Program-made: the position numbers and the translations under genes
Notes under the pieces: model-generated
The model's input: the letters and a program-made list of their open reading frames with translations, nothing else
Told to the model about the DNA's origin: nothing
Databases searched by the model: none
Shown here: in pieces, positions 9,372 through 18,383 of the stretch
Position numbering within the stretch: the first letter of the stretch is position 1
Layout of the letters: each line of letters opens with the position of its first letter
NCBI GenBank assembly: GCA_927443375.1
Contig: CAKMKL010000277.1
Coordinates: forward strand, 1 to 36,879
Length of the DNA stretch: 36,879 bases
From: an uncultured Paenibacillus sp.
GTDB lineage: Bacteria > Bacillota > Bacilli > Paenibacillales > Paenibacillaceae
Direction of reading: 5' to 3'

Positions 9372-9540
9372 ACTGGCGCAGTACGCAGCTGCAGGGAATG
9401 TATGGACTTCCGGCCGCTGTTAGGTTTAGATTTCTTGAATTTACCGCTTCTCGTGGTAAAAATCCAACCCTAAAGGCGGACGCTACCGCTCCTACAGTTC
9501 CAAACTTCCCCTCCGCTGCTTCCGCCTTTAGATTAGAAAT
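9372..9540. repeat. Structured intergenic element with two strong inverted repeats
   Basis: TTAGGTTTAGATT (9420-9432) / AATCCAACCCTAA (9461-9473) with inner TTTACC (9440-9445) / GGTAAA (9455-9460), then AAAGGCGGA (9472-9480) / TCCGCCTTT (9521-9529). Outer limits are approximate. Confidence 0.6.
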
Positions 9541-9584
9541 TTTTTCAGCAAAATAATTTAACCATTAAGAGGAGGAAGCAGAAA

Positions 9585-10412
9585 ATGAACCACCCCGGTA
9601 ATCTGACCGGAAGGCTGCTGCAGAATCTGACGGTTAGAGTCACCCATGCCCAGCTGAGCAGCAAATATCCCGGCTGGGACCGGAACAAGGAGACACCCTC
9701 CTTCAACCGGCTGTATTTCATTGACAGCGGAGAAGGCAAGGTAATAATTAACGGAGAAACCCATTATCCGCATGCCGGGCATTTAATGATTATGCCGGCG
9801 GGGACTACCCAAACGACCATGACCTCTCCCCGTAATCCTTATATCCGCTATTATTGTCATTTCGATGCGCAGATCGGGGAATGGCCTTTGTTCCATAGTG
9901 CAGGCAAGCTTTATATCAGCGAAGTTGCTGATCCGGATGCTGTACGGGCTATTTTTAATGAGCTGATCGCTTTGTTTGAGGATGACAGCTTTCTCTCTAC
10001 CTTGCGGAGACAGGCGAGTCTGCTTCAATTACTTGCCCTTTGCCTGGAGGGCGGGGGGTATGCCAATTTCCTCGATGAACTGGCGCATACCGGTGACCAG
10101 GGTAAACTTGCTAACGTCCTGGGTTATATTGATGACCGCCTGAATGTACCTATGGAGGTAGAGGAACTGGCCGAGCTTGTGCATCTTCACCCGAATTATT
10201 TCATTCCTTACTTCAAAAAATTCATGGGCATGCCGCCGATGCAGTATGTGCAGTTCAAGCGGATGGAGCATGCCAAACGGCTGCTATCGGGCTCTAAGTT
10301 CAGCATCGGCGGCATTGCGGAGCAGGTAGGCATGGAATTGGCCCATTTCTCCAAGGTGTTCAAGAAAACCACCGGCGTCTCTCCGTCGGCCTACCGCAGT
10401 AGTACTAGATAG
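9585..10412 (+). CDS. AraC family transcriptional regulator
   Basis: N-terminal cupin-like sensor; C-terminal double HTH (VEELAELVHLHPNYFIPYFKKFMGMPPMQYVQFKRMEHAKRLL...IAEQVGMELAHFSKVFKKTTGVSPSAYR). Confidence 0.95.
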   Translation: MNHPGNLTGRLLQNLTVRVTHAQLSSKYPGWDRNKETPSFNRLYFIDSGEGKVIINGETHYPHAGHLMIMPAGTTQTTMTSPRNPYIRYYCHFDAQIGEWPLFHSAGKLYISEVADPDAVRAIFNELIALFEDDSFLSTLRRQASLLQLLALCLEGGGYANFLDELAHTGDQGKLANVLGYIDDRLNVPMEVEELAELVHLHPNYFIPYFKKFMGMPPMQYVQFKRMEHAKRLLSGSKFSIGGIAEQVGMELAHFSKVFKKTTGVSPSAYRSSTR

Positions 10413-10421
10413 CAGTTAAGG

Positions 10422-11531
10422 TTAAGCAAGCCCCATAACATGTATGAGCAAAAATCCCAGCAGTGAGAGCAGCAGCGAACCAGTGAGACCTGCGATAAAC
10501 GGCTTCTTTCCCAGCCTTGTAAATGACTTGTGATCTATGCCAAGTCCGAGTCCGGCCATCGCCATTGCCAGCAGCAGATAAGCCAGCACAAGCAGATCTG
10601 CTGTGACCCTATCAGGAATCCAGCCCAGGGTATTCACTCCGCTCATCAGCAGAAAACCGCCGATAAACCAGGGGACGGGCAGTTTCTTGCGTGCCCCTTT
10701 CTCACCTGCCGTGCTTCCAGTTCCCGCGCCACGCTGACCGGCTTGCTTACGTTCTCTGCGGGTCTCCCAAACACCGAACCCTAGAGCTACAGGCGCAAGC
10801 AGCGCTACCCGGGTCAGCTTAACCACGACCGCCAGATCTGCCGCCTGCTGCCCGACCGGTGCGGAAGCAGCAATGACATGGGCAACTTCATGGAGTGTGG
10901 CTCCGGCGAATATGCCGTAACCAGCTTCACTGAGTCCAAGCAGTGGATACACTGCAACATAGATTAGCGTAAAAATCGTGCCGAGAATCGCCACCGTCGC
11001 AGCACTCACTGCAGTTTCATTATCACTAGCCTTAATCTGCGGAGAGATCGCCGCCACAGCAGCCGCTCCGCAGATCGCAGTCCCGCAGGCGGTCAGGATG
11101 CCCAGTCTCCGGTCGATTTTCATCCATCTGCTAAGCCCATACACAGCAATGAGCGTAAAAATAATATGGATTACAGCAATCACCAGTACCTTGGGACCCG
11201 CCTGCACGATGGCGTGGATATCAAGTCTTAAGCCAAGCAGAATAATACCGGCTCTTAATAATCTTTTGCTGGAGAATTGGATCCCTGCAGTAATCCTCTT
11301 CGGTGTACCAACCGCTGCATGGAACACAATCCCCAGCAGGATAGCTAAGACAAGCTGGCCCATAATGCTAAGAAAGGGCAGCTGTGCCATGTACTTGGCT
11401 GCAAAAGCCAGCAGCAAGGTAAGCAGCAGGCCTTCACTGAATCCCCGAAATCCGAGAAATTTCCGGTCTAGCTTGTTTAACTGCTGAAGTTTATTTATCT
11501 GTTGAAATAATTGAATTTGCATAACCGTCAC
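10422..11531 (-). CDS. YeiH family putative sulfate exporter
   Basis: Multi-helix protein with GIILLGLRLD, LTACGTAICGAAAVAAISP, FAGATLHEVAHVIAA. Confidence 0.92.
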   Translation of the reverse strand: MTVMQIQLFQQINKLQQLNKLDRKFLGFRGFSEGLLLTLLLAFAAKYMAQLPFLSIMGQLVLAILLGIVFHAAVGTPKRITAGIQFSSKRLLRAGIILLGLRLDIHAIVQAGPKVLVIAVIHIIFTLIAVYGLSRWMKIDRRLGILTACGTAICGAAAVAAISPQIKASDNETAVSAATVAILGTIFTLIYVAVYPLLGLSEAGYGIFAGATLHEVAHVIAASAPVGQQAADLAVVVKLTRVALLAPVALGFGVWETRRERKQAGQRGAGTGSTAGEKGARKKLPVPWFIGGFLLMSGVNTLGWIPDRVTADLLVLAYLLLAMAMAGLGLGIDHKSFTRLGKKPFIAGLTGSLLLSLLGFLLIHVMGLA

Positions 11532-11716
11532 TCCCTGTTTGCCGTACTCTTCACGGCTCTTCTGATCTAACTATAAGAGAGTACAGCAGGAAAGTGAAAT
11601 ACCGTTTTGCTATGTTAATCATTATGAAAACTTATGATTGAAGCACATTCTTATGCTAATATTAAAGTTATAAGCGTTTTTCATAAGAAAAAACAATTTA
11701 AAAATGAGGGATTATT

Positions 11717-12604
11717 ATGATTACAGATGCAATACGGGTATTCGTTACGGTGGCGGAACAGCGTCACTTCTCACGGGCGGGTGAGCTGCTGAAGCTGTCC
11801 CAGCCCGGGGTAAGTCTGCATATCCGCAACCTCGAGAATGAGCTGGGCAGCAAGCTGCTGCACCGTTCTCCGAAAGAAGTACGGCTGACGGAAGCTGGAG
11901 CAATACTTTATAAACATGCGAAACAAATCCTGGCGCATTATGAGGAAGCCGGGCGTGAGATTCAGCTGCTGCGGGATGAAGTTACTGGCAGTCTTCACCT
12001 GGGGGCCAGCTTTACGATCGGGGAATATCTATTGCCGGGCCGGCTGGCTGAATTCGCCAAGCAGTATCCGCAGGTCAATGTTCAGGTTACAATCGGGAAC
12101 ACGGAGGAAGTGATTGCAGCCGTAAAAGGAAATCAATTGGATATGGGATTCATTGAAGGCGAAACCAGTGACAGTGAGCTGGATATCATTCCTTATATGA
12201 AGGATGAGATGATCATCGTTGCCGCTTCCGGTCATCCGTTGGCCGGAGCGCTCACTACTGATGATGACATGCTGCAGAATCAGGTTTGGGTGCTGCGTGA
12301 GCCAGGCTCCGGGACCCGTGCCTATAGCGATCATTTTCTGCTGGAAGGCAGTCTTGCAATCAAACGCGCTTATGTGTTTAACAGCAGCCAGAGCGTCAAG
12401 GAAGCTGTTGCCGCCGGTCTTGGCATCGCCCTGATGTCGCGCTGGATTGTGCGCAAGGAGCTGGCGGGCGGAGAAATTACAGAACTGCGGATCCGGCAGA
12501 AGCTCCCGGAGAGGGACTTTTTAATCATCCGCCGCAAGGAACATTCCAACTCGATGGCTGTACATGTCTTTATGGAGAAACTGCTTACAATCCAAAAAGC
12601 CTGA
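11717..12604 (+). CDS. LysR family transcriptional regulator (divergent from yeiH)
   Basis: N-terminal wHTH FVTVAEQRHFSRAGELLKLSQPGVSLHIRNLENELGSKLLHRSPKEVRLTEAG. Confidence 0.95.
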   Translation: MITDAIRVFVTVAEQRHFSRAGELLKLSQPGVSLHIRNLENELGSKLLHRSPKEVRLTEAGAILYKHAKQILAHYEEAGREIQLLRDEVTGSLHLGASFTIGEYLLPGRLAEFAKQYPQVNVQVTIGNTEEVIAAVKGNQLDMGFIEGETSDSELDIIPYMKDEMIIVAASGHPLAGALTTDDDMLQNQVWVLREPGSGTRAYSDHFLLEGSLAIKRAYVFNSSQSVKEAVAAGLGIALMSRWIVRKELAGGEITELRIRQKLPERDFLIIRRKEHSNSMAVHVFMEKLLTIQKA

Positions 12605-12620
12605 CCCCGCTATAGGATCA
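12596..12620 (-). terminator. Terminator of the hss/hrt operon, overlapping the lysR stop codon
   Basis: Minus strand: AAGCCTGA-TCCTATAGCGGGG-TCAGGCTTTTT. The lysR stop TGA (12602-12604) lies in the stem. Confidence 0.85.
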
Positions 12621-12638
12621 GGCTTACCATCGTAACTA

Positions 12639-13316
12639 TTAATGCTCTACCAAGATTCCGTCCTCCAGATGCAGTACACGGTCGCACCATTCCAGCATCC
12701 GTTCATCGTGGGTAACCATGACTGCGGCTTTGCCTTCGCTTTTGACCTCTTCTGCTATCATCCGTACGACCTCCTTGCCGCGCTGGAAATCCAGGCTCGC
12801 TGTCGGCTCATCCGCGAACAGTATTGCCGGCTTGTTCATCCAGGCTCTGGCAATCGCCACACGCTGCTTCTCTCCCCCGGACAGCTGCTCGGGATAATGA
12901 TTCCGGCGTTCCCATATTTCGAGCCGCTTCAATAAGTAGGTGGCCCGTACTTTGGCCTCCTTAGTCCCCAGCTTCGCCAGTTTGGCCACGTACAGCAGCT
13001 GTTCCTCCACCTTCAAGTAGGGAAGCAGCTGTGCGCTTTGAAACATGAAGCCGATCTTTTGCAGCCGGAGTTCAGTCAGCTCACGTTTATCCTTATTGCT
13101 GAGCGGTTCCCCATCGATGTAAATCTCACCGCTGGTCGGGGTCAGGAGGGCTCCCGCGGCAGAGAGAAAGGTGCTTTTGCCGGAACCGGAAGGTCCCAGC
13201 ACTGCGACGAACTCCCCTTCATTCACCGTAAGATCGAGATTTTGAAGTACAGACATCGTTTGGCCGCCATCCCCGTAGGTTTTGGTTACCTGCTTCATCA
13301 TCAGCATAGCACTCAT
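12639..13316 (-). CDS. hrtA: ABC transporter ATP-binding protein, HrtA-like (heme efflux)
   Basis: Walker A GPSGSGKST, signature LSGGEKQRVAIARA, Walker B ILFADEPTASLD; overlaps the permease gene; next to an HssRS-like pair. Confidence 0.88.
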   Translation of the reverse strand: MSAMLMMKQVTKTYGDGGQTMSVLQNLDLTVNEGEFVAVLGPSGSGKSTFLSAAGALLTPTSGEIYIDGEPLSNKDKRELTELRLQKIGFMFQSAQLLPYLKVEEQLLYVAKLAKLGTKEAKVRATYLLKRLEIWERRNHYPEQLSGGEKQRVAIARAWMNKPAILFADEPTASLDFQRGKEVVRMIAEEVKSEGKAAVMVTHDERMLEWCDRVLHLEDGILVEH

Positions 13317-14431
13317 GCTCCAGCCCTCCCAATTGCCTCTAAGGCATCTACCTTCGCTACTCTCGCTACAGAAATCAGGGAACCCAGCAGAGACATTACA
13401 ATAAACAGCACGCTAGTCAGAATCATCGTCGATCCTTCGAGCTGAAAAGGCATTGTATCCGGCAGACTCATTGTCATCCCGAAGGTCAGCAGCAGGCTAA
13501 CCGCCAGACTCCCCACGGACAGAATCATCACTTGACCAACGACACTCCAGGCCAGATAAGACATCTTGGTACCCATTGCTTTCAGGATACCGAACTGGCT
13601 CGTCTTCTGGATCGTGATCACATAAAAGAAAACAGCCAGTACAAAAGCTGCGATTACGAACAGGAACACAATCATCATCAGCAGGGAATTCTGCTCCGCG
13701 GAATAGCCGGGAATGCTGGCAATCGCCTGCTTTTGCGTAATGGTTTCAACTTGATCCAGTTTACCGGTGATTTCAGCAGCCTGCGCGGAAGAAGCCTTCA
13801 GAGCTATAACGTTGTAAGGAACAGCTTGCTGCCCGGCACCATCCTGTACCTGACCCCCCTTCATCGCCTGCCAATCAGCTTGCGTAATATACACAACAGG
13901 CGTGTGACTGTATGAGCTATCTTTTACAAAACCGGCCACTTTCCAGCTCATCCCGGAAGCTTGATCACGGATCGTGCTGCCGATCGTCACACCGGATTGC
14001 TCCAGCTTAGAATCAACGACCGCACTTCCTTGTGAATCATTTGCTATGGGATCGCCCTGCACCACTTTAGGAGCAAGCATGCCTGTCATATCCACTGCAA
14101 AAAGGGTGATATCCGCTTTTACATCAGCATCATCTGCCGTTATTGTGGTTGTCTGTACCGCAAGTGTGGTGGCGTTAGCTGCGCCGACAACAGACTGTGC
14201 TGCCGCAAGCTCTGTATCACTTAACTGGGAACGTCTAAACACATGATCAGCATCGGCTTGAACAGCAAAATAGTTCGCCGGCATATTCTCTACTGCAGAA
14301 ATATTGGCATACGCCAGTCCGCGCGCCAGTCCGGTTACGAACAGTACCAGAAAAGAAACCAGCAGCATGATCACCATGATGAGACTGTACCTTGCCTTGG
14401 AGTGCCTCATTTCCCTTAAAGCCAAAAACAT
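13313..14431 (-). CDS. hrtB: ABC transporter permease, HrtB-like (FtsX/MacB fold)
   Basis: MFLALREMRHSKARYSLIMVIMLLVSFLVLFVTGLARGLAYANISAVENMPANYFAVQ resembles HrtB N-termini; C-terminal FtsX domain. Confidence 0.85.
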   Translation of the reverse strand: MFLALREMRHSKARYSLIMVIMLLVSFLVLFVTGLARGLAYANISAVENMPANYFAVQADADHVFRRSQLSDTELAAAQSVVGAANATTLAVQTTTITADDADVKADITLFAVDMTGMLAPKVVQGDPIANDSQGSAVVDSKLEQSGVTIGSTIRDQASGMSWKVAGFVKDSSYSHTPVVYITQADWQAMKGGQVQDGAGQQAVPYNVIALKASSAQAAEITGKLDQVETITQKQAIASIPGYSAEQNSLLMMIVFLFVIAAFVLAVFFYVITIQKTSQFGILKAMGTKMSYLAWSVVGQVMILSVGSLAVSLLLTFGMTMSLPDTMPFQLEGSTMILTSVLFIVMSLLGSLISVARVAKVDALEAIGRAGA

Positions 14432-14474
14432 ATTACCACTCCCTCATCTCTGTATGGATACAGTGTAGAGGGCG

Positions 14475-14494
14475 AAAATGAACGGAGTGTGAAT
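14475..14494 (-). promoter_or_regulatory. Candidate HssR direct-repeat site
   Basis: Minus strand ATTCACACT-CC-GTTCATTTT: two 9-nt half-sites separated by 2 nt, as in the S. aureus HssR box GTTCATATT-N2-GTTCATATT. Lies 44-63 nt upstream of hrtB. Confidence 0.6.
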
Positions 14495-14500
14495 AAACAA

Positions 14501-15877
14501 TTACAAATACGGCAGCGTAACCGTAAAGGTCGTGCCCTCACCCGCCGTACTGGAGACTTCAATCGTTCCATTATGTGCCTGTACAATCTTTTGGGCAATC
14601 GAAAGGCCAAGTCCGCTGCTGTTGCTGTCACGGGTACGTGCGCGGTCGACTTTATAGAACCGGTCAAAAATCATCGGCAGCTCTGCGGCGGAAATGCCTT
14701 CTCCTGTGTCAGCTACCTTGACCGTGCAGACTCCATTCGCAGCTTCTGCTGACAGGGTAATTGTACCGCCTGGAGGGGTATATTTGATGGCATTGGATAC
14801 GAGATTCATCCACACCTGATAGAGCAGATTTGAATCGGCCTGCAGTGAAATATCCTCCACATGCAGCCGTACAGCCAATTCCTTCTCTGCCAGCCGCCAT
14901 TCCATAATTTGCATCACCTGGCGCAGCTGTGCCCGCAGGTCCACCTTTTGCTTATGCAGCGCATGCTCATCATAATCCAGGGTAGACAACGTCAGCAGCT
15001 GTTTGCTGAGCATCGACAGCCGCCGGCTCTCCTGATCGATAATCGAGAGATATTCCAGCCGCTGGCCCTCCGGCAGCTCTTGATCCTTAAGGGCATGGGC
15101 GAAGCCCTGAATGGAGGTCAGCGGTGATTCGATCTCATGGGAGACATTGGCGACAAACTCCTGCCGTGCCCGGTTGGTCCGCTCCAGCTCCCGGCTCATG
15201 ATCATAAAGTGGGAGGCCAGCTGTCCGATTTCGTCACGGCGCCGCGTGTTCAGCCGGATATCATATCTGCCGCTTGATATGCGCTGCGTAGCCGCAGTAA
15301 GACGCGTGATCGGTTTGACCACATGCAGCACGGCAACCACAACAAACCATAAGCTGAAAAGGATACTGACAGCGAGCAGCACAGCAAAAAAGATCCGCAG
15401 CTCACCGAACTGCACCTCAGCATCCGGTCGCATAAACAGGGCGTACGTATGTCCGCCCATCTGTACCCGAACCCCAATCGTATTGCTTAGCTGGTTATCA
15501 AAAAAACCGGTAATAAACGCCTTGCTCGGAAAATCCGCGACTCCATGGTAGATACTGCCGGAGAGTACCTGCTGCAGCTTCTCCTCCGGCAGATCATTTT
15601 TACGGAAAGGCAGGCCGTAGAAGCGTTCATCACCTTGGCCGTCAGACAGATACAGCTTATAGCCGAGTGAGGCTGTGCTCAGCAGATATTCCCCCGCTCC
15701 ATCGGGATGATCCTGGATGAAACCCTGGAGGCCGATTGCCATTTTCGTTAGCTTGGCATCGTTTTGCGGCTTGATTTTGGCCTGATAATATAAATTGGAT
15801 ACAAGAAAGCCGAGAAAGCTGCTCATGACGATCATGGAGCAAAACAGCAGGCACATTCTAACATACAAGGATTTCAT
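14501..15877 (-). CDS. hssS: Sensor histidine kinase, HssS-like
   Basis: IYHGVADFPSKAFITGFFDNQLSNTIGVRVQMGGHTYALFMRPD sensor region resembles HssS; HAMP; H-box FVANVSHEIESPLTSIQGF; N/G boxes. Confidence 0.88.
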   Translation of the reverse strand: MKSLYVRMCLLFCSMIVMSSFLGFLVSNLYYQAKIKPQNDAKLTKMAIGLQGFIQDHPDGAGEYLLSTASLGYKLYLSDGQGDERFYGLPFRKNDLPEEKLQQVLSGSIYHGVADFPSKAFITGFFDNQLSNTIGVRVQMGGHTYALFMRPDAEVQFGELRIFFAVLLAVSILFSLWFVVVAVLHVVKPITRLTAATQRISSGRYDIRLNTRRRDEIGQLASHFMIMSRELERTNRARQEFVANVSHEIESPLTSIQGFAHALKDQELPEGQRLEYLSIIDQESRRLSMLSKQLLTLSTLDYDEHALHKQKVDLRAQLRQVMQIMEWRLAEKELAVRLHVEDISLQADSNLLYQVWMNLVSNAIKYTPPGGTITLSAEAANGVCTVKVADTGEGISAAELPMIFDRFYKVDRARTRDSNSSGLGLSIAQKIVQAHNGTIEVSSTAGEGTTFTVTLPYL

Positions 15878-16575
15878 GCGTTCACCATTTCCACTTTATA
15901 GCCGATCCCGCGCACGGTCCGGATGATAAAATTATTCTGATATTCGGCGAACCGTTGACGAAGCCGCTTAATGTGCACATCCACCGTCCGCTCATCCCCT
16001 TCATAATCTGCACCCCAGACCAGCTCAATCAGTTCGCTGCGCGAAAACAGGCGCCCAGGATACTGTGCCAGCTGAGCCAGCAGCTCGAACTCTTTGACCG
16101 GCAGCAGCAATACATCATTTCCGTCGCTGATCTCATAATTTTTGCGGTCAATCACGAGGGAGTTGAGGCGGATTTTGTCATCCGAAGCTACAGAGTACCG
16201 GCGGAACAACGCTTTGATGCGGAACAACAGCTCTTCCGGCTCAAATGGTTTGGTCACATAATCATCTGTTCCGCTCAAATAACCCTGCTCTTTGTCACTG
16301 AGCTGCTGACGCGCAGTTAACAGAATAACCGGAATGTCGTAGGTTTCCCTAATGTATTGGCACAGCTCCAGTCCGTCCATTTGCGGCATCATTACATCCA
16401 CCACCGCCAGATCCACTGTGCTCTCTTTCATCAGTCCTAGGGCTTCCCGCCCGTCCCCTGCTTCAACCGTAAGATAGCCCTCTCTGGTCAACACATGCCG
16501 CAGCAGCGTACGGATATTGACATCATCATCGGCGACCAAAATTTTTTTCATCAGAATCTCACTCCCATATTCCAA
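15874..16575 (-). CDS. hssR: OmpR-family response regulator, HssR-like
   Basis: VVDVMMPQMDG, LTARQQLSDKEQGYLSGTDDYVTKPFEPEELLFRIKALFRRYS, DYEGDERTVDVHIKRLRQRF. Likely start is the internal MKKILVADDD at about 16551. Confidence 0.9.
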   Translation of the reverse strand: MEYGSEILMKKILVADDDVNIRTLLRHVLTREGYLTVEAGDGREALGLMKESTVDLAVVDVMMPQMDGLELCQYIRETYDIPVILLTARQQLSDKEQGYLSGTDDYVTKPFEPEELLFRIKALFRRYSVASDDKIRLNSLVIDRKNYEISDGNDVLLLPVKEFELLAQLAQYPGRLFSRSELIELVWGADYEGDERTVDVHIKRLRQRFAEYQNNFIIRTVRGIGYKVEMVNA

Positions 16576-16684
16576 TATAGCTGTCCTCTATCGTAGCAAC
16601 ATTGCTTCCGGATGACAACTGAGTGTATAGATGCTGGTGAAGAAAGGCATGCCGGACAAAATAGGGTTGATAAAGTAGCTGCAC

Positions 16685-17509
16685 TCAAGACCCCCGCTTC
16701 TCCTGTGGCCTAATAAATGGCAAGATACTCTCTTTAAGCGGGGTAACTTCCCGCCCCATCCATTCCTCCAGATCAGTAGTGGTCGAAACGGTGTCTATAG
16801 TAGACAAGAACTTATAGATCCAATGCTGTATTCCGGGATCCTCACGGTGGATTACAGGTTTACCCGCCAGCCCGCCCAGTGCTTCGGCGAGATCATCAAA
16901 GGTCCAGGTCTGTGAAGCGGTTAACTCATAGCTTTGATTTTCTTGTCCGCCTTCAGCAAGAATAGCCGCCGTTGCCAGAGCCAGATCACTGCGCGAAACG
17001 GCATTAAACCGCCAATTCCCCGGGTTTGTTATGAGCACGCCGCTGCTGATCACCTCATTCAGACCAAACACATTTACAAAATCGATATAAAGGGCATTGC
17101 GTAAAAAAGTATACCGCAGTCCGCTATCCAGAATCGCCTGCTCCGTAAGGGAATGGATATTATCAGTGTTTCCTTTCTGTGAAAAAGCAAAGCTGGTATA
17201 AAGAATATGCTCTACGCCAGCTCTCTGCGCTGCATCAATCACCCGTTTATGCTGGGTAAGCCGGACCCGATCATCAGAATGCGGACTTGAGATTAACAGC
17301 AGCTTAGGAACACCGGCAAAAGCTTCATCCAGCGTATCCTGGGCATCGTAATCTACGATCCGGGTCTCAAGGCCAAGTTGATGCATTTCTGCAGTTTTAT
17401 AAGGATCACGCACACCAGCGATGATCTGCCCTGCAGGCATCTTCTGCAGCAGATTCTCCAGAATCAAACCTCCCATCTGTCCTGTTGCTCCTGTAATCAT
17501 GATTTGCAT
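16685..17509 (-). CDS. NAD(P)H-binding NmrA/QorB-like SDR protein
   Basis: MITGATGQMGGLILENLL Rossmann motif; SLTEQAILDSGLRYTFLRNALYIDF typical of the QOR2/NmrA type. Confidence 0.9.
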   Translation of the reverse strand: MQIMITGATGQMGGLILENLLQKMPAGQIIAGVRDPYKTAEMHQLGLETRIVDYDAQDTLDEAFAGVPKLLLISSPHSDDRVRLTQHKRVIDAAQRAGVEHILYTSFAFSQKGNTDNIHSLTEQAILDSGLRYTFLRNALYIDFVNVFGLNEVISSGVLITNPGNWRFNAVSRSDLALATAAILAEGGQENQSYELTASQTWTFDDLAEALGGLAGKPVIHREDPGIQHWIYKFLSTIDTVSTTTDLEEWMGREVTPLKESILPFIRPQEKRGS

Positions 17510-17535
17510 AAGCGGATTTCCCTTCTATAATGAAA

Positions 17536-17553
17536 TAGTTAAGCCATTAACTA
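17536..17553. promoter_or_regulatory. Perfect palindrome TAGTTAA-GCCA-TTAACTA upstream of the SDR gene (putative MarR operator)
   Basis: 7-bp perfect arms; same sequence arms recur at 18060-18077. Confidence 0.75.
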
Positions 17554-17589
17554 AATTGGCGAAAAGCATCCGCCCCCAATAACTCTTAA

Positions 17590-18042
17590 CTATAAGGGGC
17601 GGCTCAGCTTATGCAGCAGCGACATCAGCTGAATAAGCTCCTGTTCCTCCAGCCTGTTCATCCGCTCTGCTACCGCTTGACGGTTGTAAGGCAGATGCTC
17701 CAGCAGCAACGACTGACCCTCACCGGTAATCGAAATCACTGTTTTGCGGCCGTCCTCGGCGTGGCCAGCTCTTGCAATGTAACCTTCCTTTTCCAGCGGG
17801 GAGAGAAGCAGGCTTATATTAGCTTTGGTTACACCGATTTTCTCTGCAAGAATGGAAGGAAGAATACTGCCGCCATGTTTGACGAGCTCTACCAGAATCC
17901 GGATTCTTGCACCATTCAGTCCATGTGACTGCCAATATTTCTCCGACACAGCTACAACATTCGCCGTCGCCTCCACCAGGGTAAAGAAAGCCGAGGTAGG
18001 GAGCGGCTGCTCCAGCACAAGCTTTTGTAAATCATCGATCAT
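17590..18042 (-). CDS. MarR family transcriptional regulator
   Basis: wHTH: GSILPSILAEKIGVTKANISLLLSPLEKEGYIARAGHAEDGRKTVISITGEGQ. Confidence 0.95.
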   Translation of the reverse strand: MIDDLQKLVLEQPLPTSAFFTLVEATANVVAVSEKYWQSHGLNGARIRILVELVKHGGSILPSILAEKIGVTKANISLLLSPLEKEGYIARAGHAEDGRKTVISITGEGQSLLLEHLPYNRQAVAERMNRLEEQELIQLMSLLHKLSRPL

Positions 18043-18059
18043 TCCAGTTCAGCTCCAAG

Positions 18060-18077
18060 TAGTTAATACCTTAACTA
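18060..18077. promoter_or_regulatory. Perfect palindrome TAGTTAA-TACC-TTAACTA upstream of marR (putative autoregulatory operator)
   Basis: Same 7-bp arms as 17536-17553, 18 nt upstream of the marR start. Confidence 0.75.
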
Positions 18078-18113
18078 CTTTAATGTACCCGCTTCTTCAC
18101 CCGCTGTCAAAGA

Positions 18114-18359
18114 TTATTCTTCCAAGTAACTGCTTACGCCAATTATCAGTTTAAAGGTTTTCCGGCCTTTGCTGATCTTTTTAAAGCCCGATCTGACGTC
18201 AAATACCCAGACTGTTGTTCCTACCCAACATCTTATGTATAGGGAATGGACCCTTATCGGACCGGCGATCCCTTTCACCTCAAATTCAGTTCCATCCGCC
18301 AATTCTGTCTCGGTCCGAACAAACCAGCGGTTCCCGATACCAAACTCGATATATTTCAG
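18114..18359 (-). CDS. DUF3977-like small protein, probable CTG start
   Basis: Reading from CTG at 18359: (M)KYIEFGIGNRWFVRTETELADGTEFEVKGIAGPIRVHSLYIRCWVGTTVWVFDVRSGFKKISKGRKTFKLIIGVSSYLEE. AAGGAG SD ends 8 nt before the CTG. Confidence 0.7.
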   Translation of the reverse strand: MKYIEFGIGNRWFVRTETELADGTEFEVKGIAGPIRVHSLYIRCWVGTTVWVFDVRSGFKKISKGRKTFKLIIGVSSYLEE

Positions 18360-18383
18360 AATTTCCACTCCTTCAACAGGGTT

